From a virus: 32,548 nt of DNA. Positions 31,097-32,548 of this stretch are shown here, piece after piece (positions within the stretch are counted from its first letter, which is position 1; the number at the start of each line of letters is the position of its first letter). The position numbers were made by a program, and so were the translations under genes. Location of the stretch: IMG/VR virus record IMGVR_UViG_3300020470_000109, positions 1-32,548 of that record; one strand, given 5' to 3'. The notes below the pieces were generated by a model. The model was not told the DNA's origin and searched no databases. It was given only the letters and a program-made list of their open reading frames with translations.

Positions 31097-32151
31097 TGTT
31101 AGGTACTTATTATTATCACGAAATTATTCGTAAAACCATTATTGGTTTTGGTACATTGTTTAATAATATCTTTATTAAACATGAAGGTATTGATGATAGT
31201 ACCTTAGATGAAACCAAAGTTGGTCTTGCTTATGGACCACAGCAGAAGTTCTTTTCAAAAATTAGGGAACAAGCAAATTTAACAAAAGCAGTTGCTATAA
31301 CTCTTCCAAGAATGTCATTTGAGATGACTTCTGTACAGTATGATCCGACAAGAAAATCAGGAATAACACAAACATTTAAGGCATCTGATAAATCTGACGG
31401 CAATAAATTAAAAAAAGTTTTTATGCCTGTTCCATATAATATTGGATTTGAGTTAAGTATATTTTCAAAATTGAATGATGATGCACTTCAAATTCTTGAA
31501 CAGATATTACCATATTTTCAACCATCATTTAATATTTCAATTAATTTAGTTGATTCTATTGGAGAAAAGAGAGATATTCCGATAGTATTAGATAATATTT
31601 CGTTTAGGGATGAATATGAAGGAGATTTTAGTACAAGAGCTGCTCTAATATACACATTACAATTTACTGCAAAAGCATATCTATTTGGTCCTGTTGCTAA
31701 AACTAGTGATGGTCTTATTAAAAAGGTTCAGGTTGATTATTCTACTGATACTGCTTCACCTGCAAGAAGACAAATGCGTTATGTTGCTACACCTAAGGCA
31801 TTAAAGAATTATGATGGAGATACTGCTACAACTCTAACAGAAGATCTTACAACAACTGAAACTAGAATTTCTGTAAACAATTCTACATCATTAACTGCCA
31901 ATAGTAGGATAGTAATTGATAGTGAAATTATGAAAATTATATCTGTTGAGGATGGTACTACTATTATTGTTAAGAGAGCATTTGATAGTTCTATTGGAGC
32001 TATACATGCATCTGGAACAAATATTGGTTTATTAACTACTGCTGATGATGCATTAATAGAATTAGGTGATGACTTTGGATTTAATGAATTTGATACTTTC
32101 TTTGATGATGGTAAAAAATATAGTCCTACAAAACAATCTGATATTCTTTAA
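31096..32151 (+). CDS. 15: Tail terminator / proximal sheath stabiliser gp15
   Basis: The product has 351 residues against 272 in T4. gp15 caps the tail tube and sheath and contacts the neck. The N-terminus (MLGTYYYHEIIRKTIIGFGT, LFNNIFIKH) and central blocks (TLPRMSFEMTSVQYDPTRK, FMPVPYNIGFELSIFSK, ILPYFQPSFNISINLVDS) are clear gp15 signatures. Residues about 246-314 carry an extra ERG-H module (IDSEIMKIISV ... VKRAFDSSIGAIH) that accounts for most of the added length. A short acidic tail (DDFGFNEFDTFFDD) follows. It is coupled to gp14 by TAATG. Confidence 0.92.
   Translation: MLGTYYYHEIIRKTIIGFGTLFNNIFIKHEGIDDSTLDETKVGLAYGPQQKFFSKIREQANLTKAVAITLPRMSFEMTSVQYDPTRKSGITQTFKASDKSDGNKLKKVFMPVPYNIGFELSIFSKLNDDALQILEQILPYFQPSFNISINLVDSIGEKRDIPIVLDNISFRDEYEGDFSTRAALIYTLQFTAKAYLFGPVAKTSDGLIKKVQVDYSTDTASPARRQMRYVATPKALKNYDGDTATTLTEDLTTTETRISVNNSTSLTANSRIVIDSEIMKIISVEDGTTIIVKRAFDSSIGAIHASGTNIGLLTTADDALIELGDDFGFNEFDTFFDDGKKYSPTKQSDIL
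31831..32035 (+). repeat. Shared 'ERG-H' module in gp15
   Basis: TRISVNNSTSL, IDSEIMKIISV and VKRAFDSSIGAIHASG align in order with the copies in the giant gp7-like protein and the DUF4815 protein. Confidence 0.7.
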
Positions 32152-32156
32152 AAATA

Positions 32157-32548
32157 ATGTCTAGTTATGATCCTATAGACGAAGCACTGAATACCACTAG
32201 TGCAATCGAAGTGAGTAATACACCAGAAAATGGATGTATTACAAGGAAAGATAGTACAAAAAATATTACAGATGATGTTGAAAAGGATTATGAGTATACT
32301 CGTGCTAACTTATATTCTTTGATTGAAAAGGGACAAGAATCTCTTAATGGTATTATGGAATTAGCAGGTGAAAGTGCAAGTCCAAGAGCATATGAAGTTG
32401 CAGGACAGATTATTAAATCTGTTGCTGATACAACCGATAAGTTAATGGAATTGCAGAAGAAGGTTAAAGAGGTTGATGAGGAAAAGGCAAAAGGTCCAAG
32501 TCAAGTTACTAATAATGCAGTGTTTGTAGGTTCTACTAGTGACCTATC
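32157..32548 (+). CDS. 16: Terminase small subunit gp16 (partial, runs off the window)
   Basis: The frame opens five bases after gp15 with MSSYDPIDEALNT and continues to the window edge (about 130 codons). The segment DYEYTRANLYSLIEKGQESL, then GIMELAGESASPRAYEVAGQ, matches the gp16 core of T4-like phages, in which helices bind DNA and stimulate the gp17 packaging motor. T4 gp16 has 164 residues, so perhaps only the last few residues are missing. gp17 should follow. No clear Shine-Dalgarno site is present. Confidence 0.9.
   Translation, partial: MSSYDPIDEALNTTSAIEVSNTPENGCITRKDSTKNITDDVEKDYEYTRANLYSLIEKGQESLNGIMELAGESASPRAYEVAGQIIKSVADTTDKLMELQKKVKEVDEEKAKGPSQVTNNAVFVGSTSDL

Noticed and set aside
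1-32548. CRISPR arrays, tRNA, rRNA and insertion sequences
   Set aside because: I looked for regularly spaced repeats, cloverleaf-like segments and transposase signatures and saw none; the repeats present are protein-level modules inside genes.

Overview
The window reads as the tail, baseplate and neck gene cluster of a T4-like marine cyanophage (a cyanomyovirus of Prochlorococcus or Synechococcus). The evidence is as follows. The gene order gp25, gp6, giant gp7-like, gp8, ... gp13, gp14, gp15, gp16 matches that of cyanomyoviruses. The DNA is very AT-rich. Three exact copies of the T4-type late promoter TATAAATA are present. Small proteins typical of cyanophages lie just upstream of gp25, including a 49-residue basic protein beginning MAVRAKGGLGGGDF. 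These assignments come from recognising sequence families by eye; no database search was run.

Layout. Bases 1-69 hold the probable end of an upstream gene and its terminator. Bases 70-1323 are visibly less AT-rich. They carry a structured leader, a DUF6267-type protein with nucleotidyltransferase (ligase-like) motifs, and a translationally coupled 64-residue HicA-like protein, closed by a strong terminator. Bases 1435-2881 hold five small or medium genes: an AbrB/MazE-like protein, a 57-residue protein, a GT-A glycosyltransferase behind a textbook sigma-70 promoter, a 55-residue protein related to the 57-residue one, and the basic 49-residue protein. A terminator followed at once by a late promoter (2886-2934) marks the border to the structural genes.

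Bases 2968-32548 are all plus-strand late genes packed with almost no gaps: gp25, gp6, a 4,275-residue gp7-like protein that alone fills about 39% of the window, gp8, a 2,409-residue DUF4815 protein, a 66-residue coiled-coil protein, a 112-residue structural protein, a short fibre-like protein, neck proteins gp13 and gp14, tail terminator gp15 and the start of the small terminase gp16. Late promoters recur directly after the giant gene (18148) and before the 112-residue gene (27232), so the run is probably transcribed as at least three late units.

The gene products should build the baseplate wedge (gp25, gp6, gp7-like, gp8), peripheral baseplate and fibre structures (DUF4815 protein, 112-residue protein, fibre) and the head-tail junction (gp13, gp14, gp15). 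gp16 begins the packaging genes. The most striking internal feature is a set of small beta-rich repeat modules shared by the giant gp7-like protein, gp8, the DUF4815 protein, gp14 and gp15. This suggests that decoration modules spread between neighbouring virion genes. No CRISPR array, tRNA, rRNA or insertion sequence was seen, and no gene-free stretch exceeds 300 bases.
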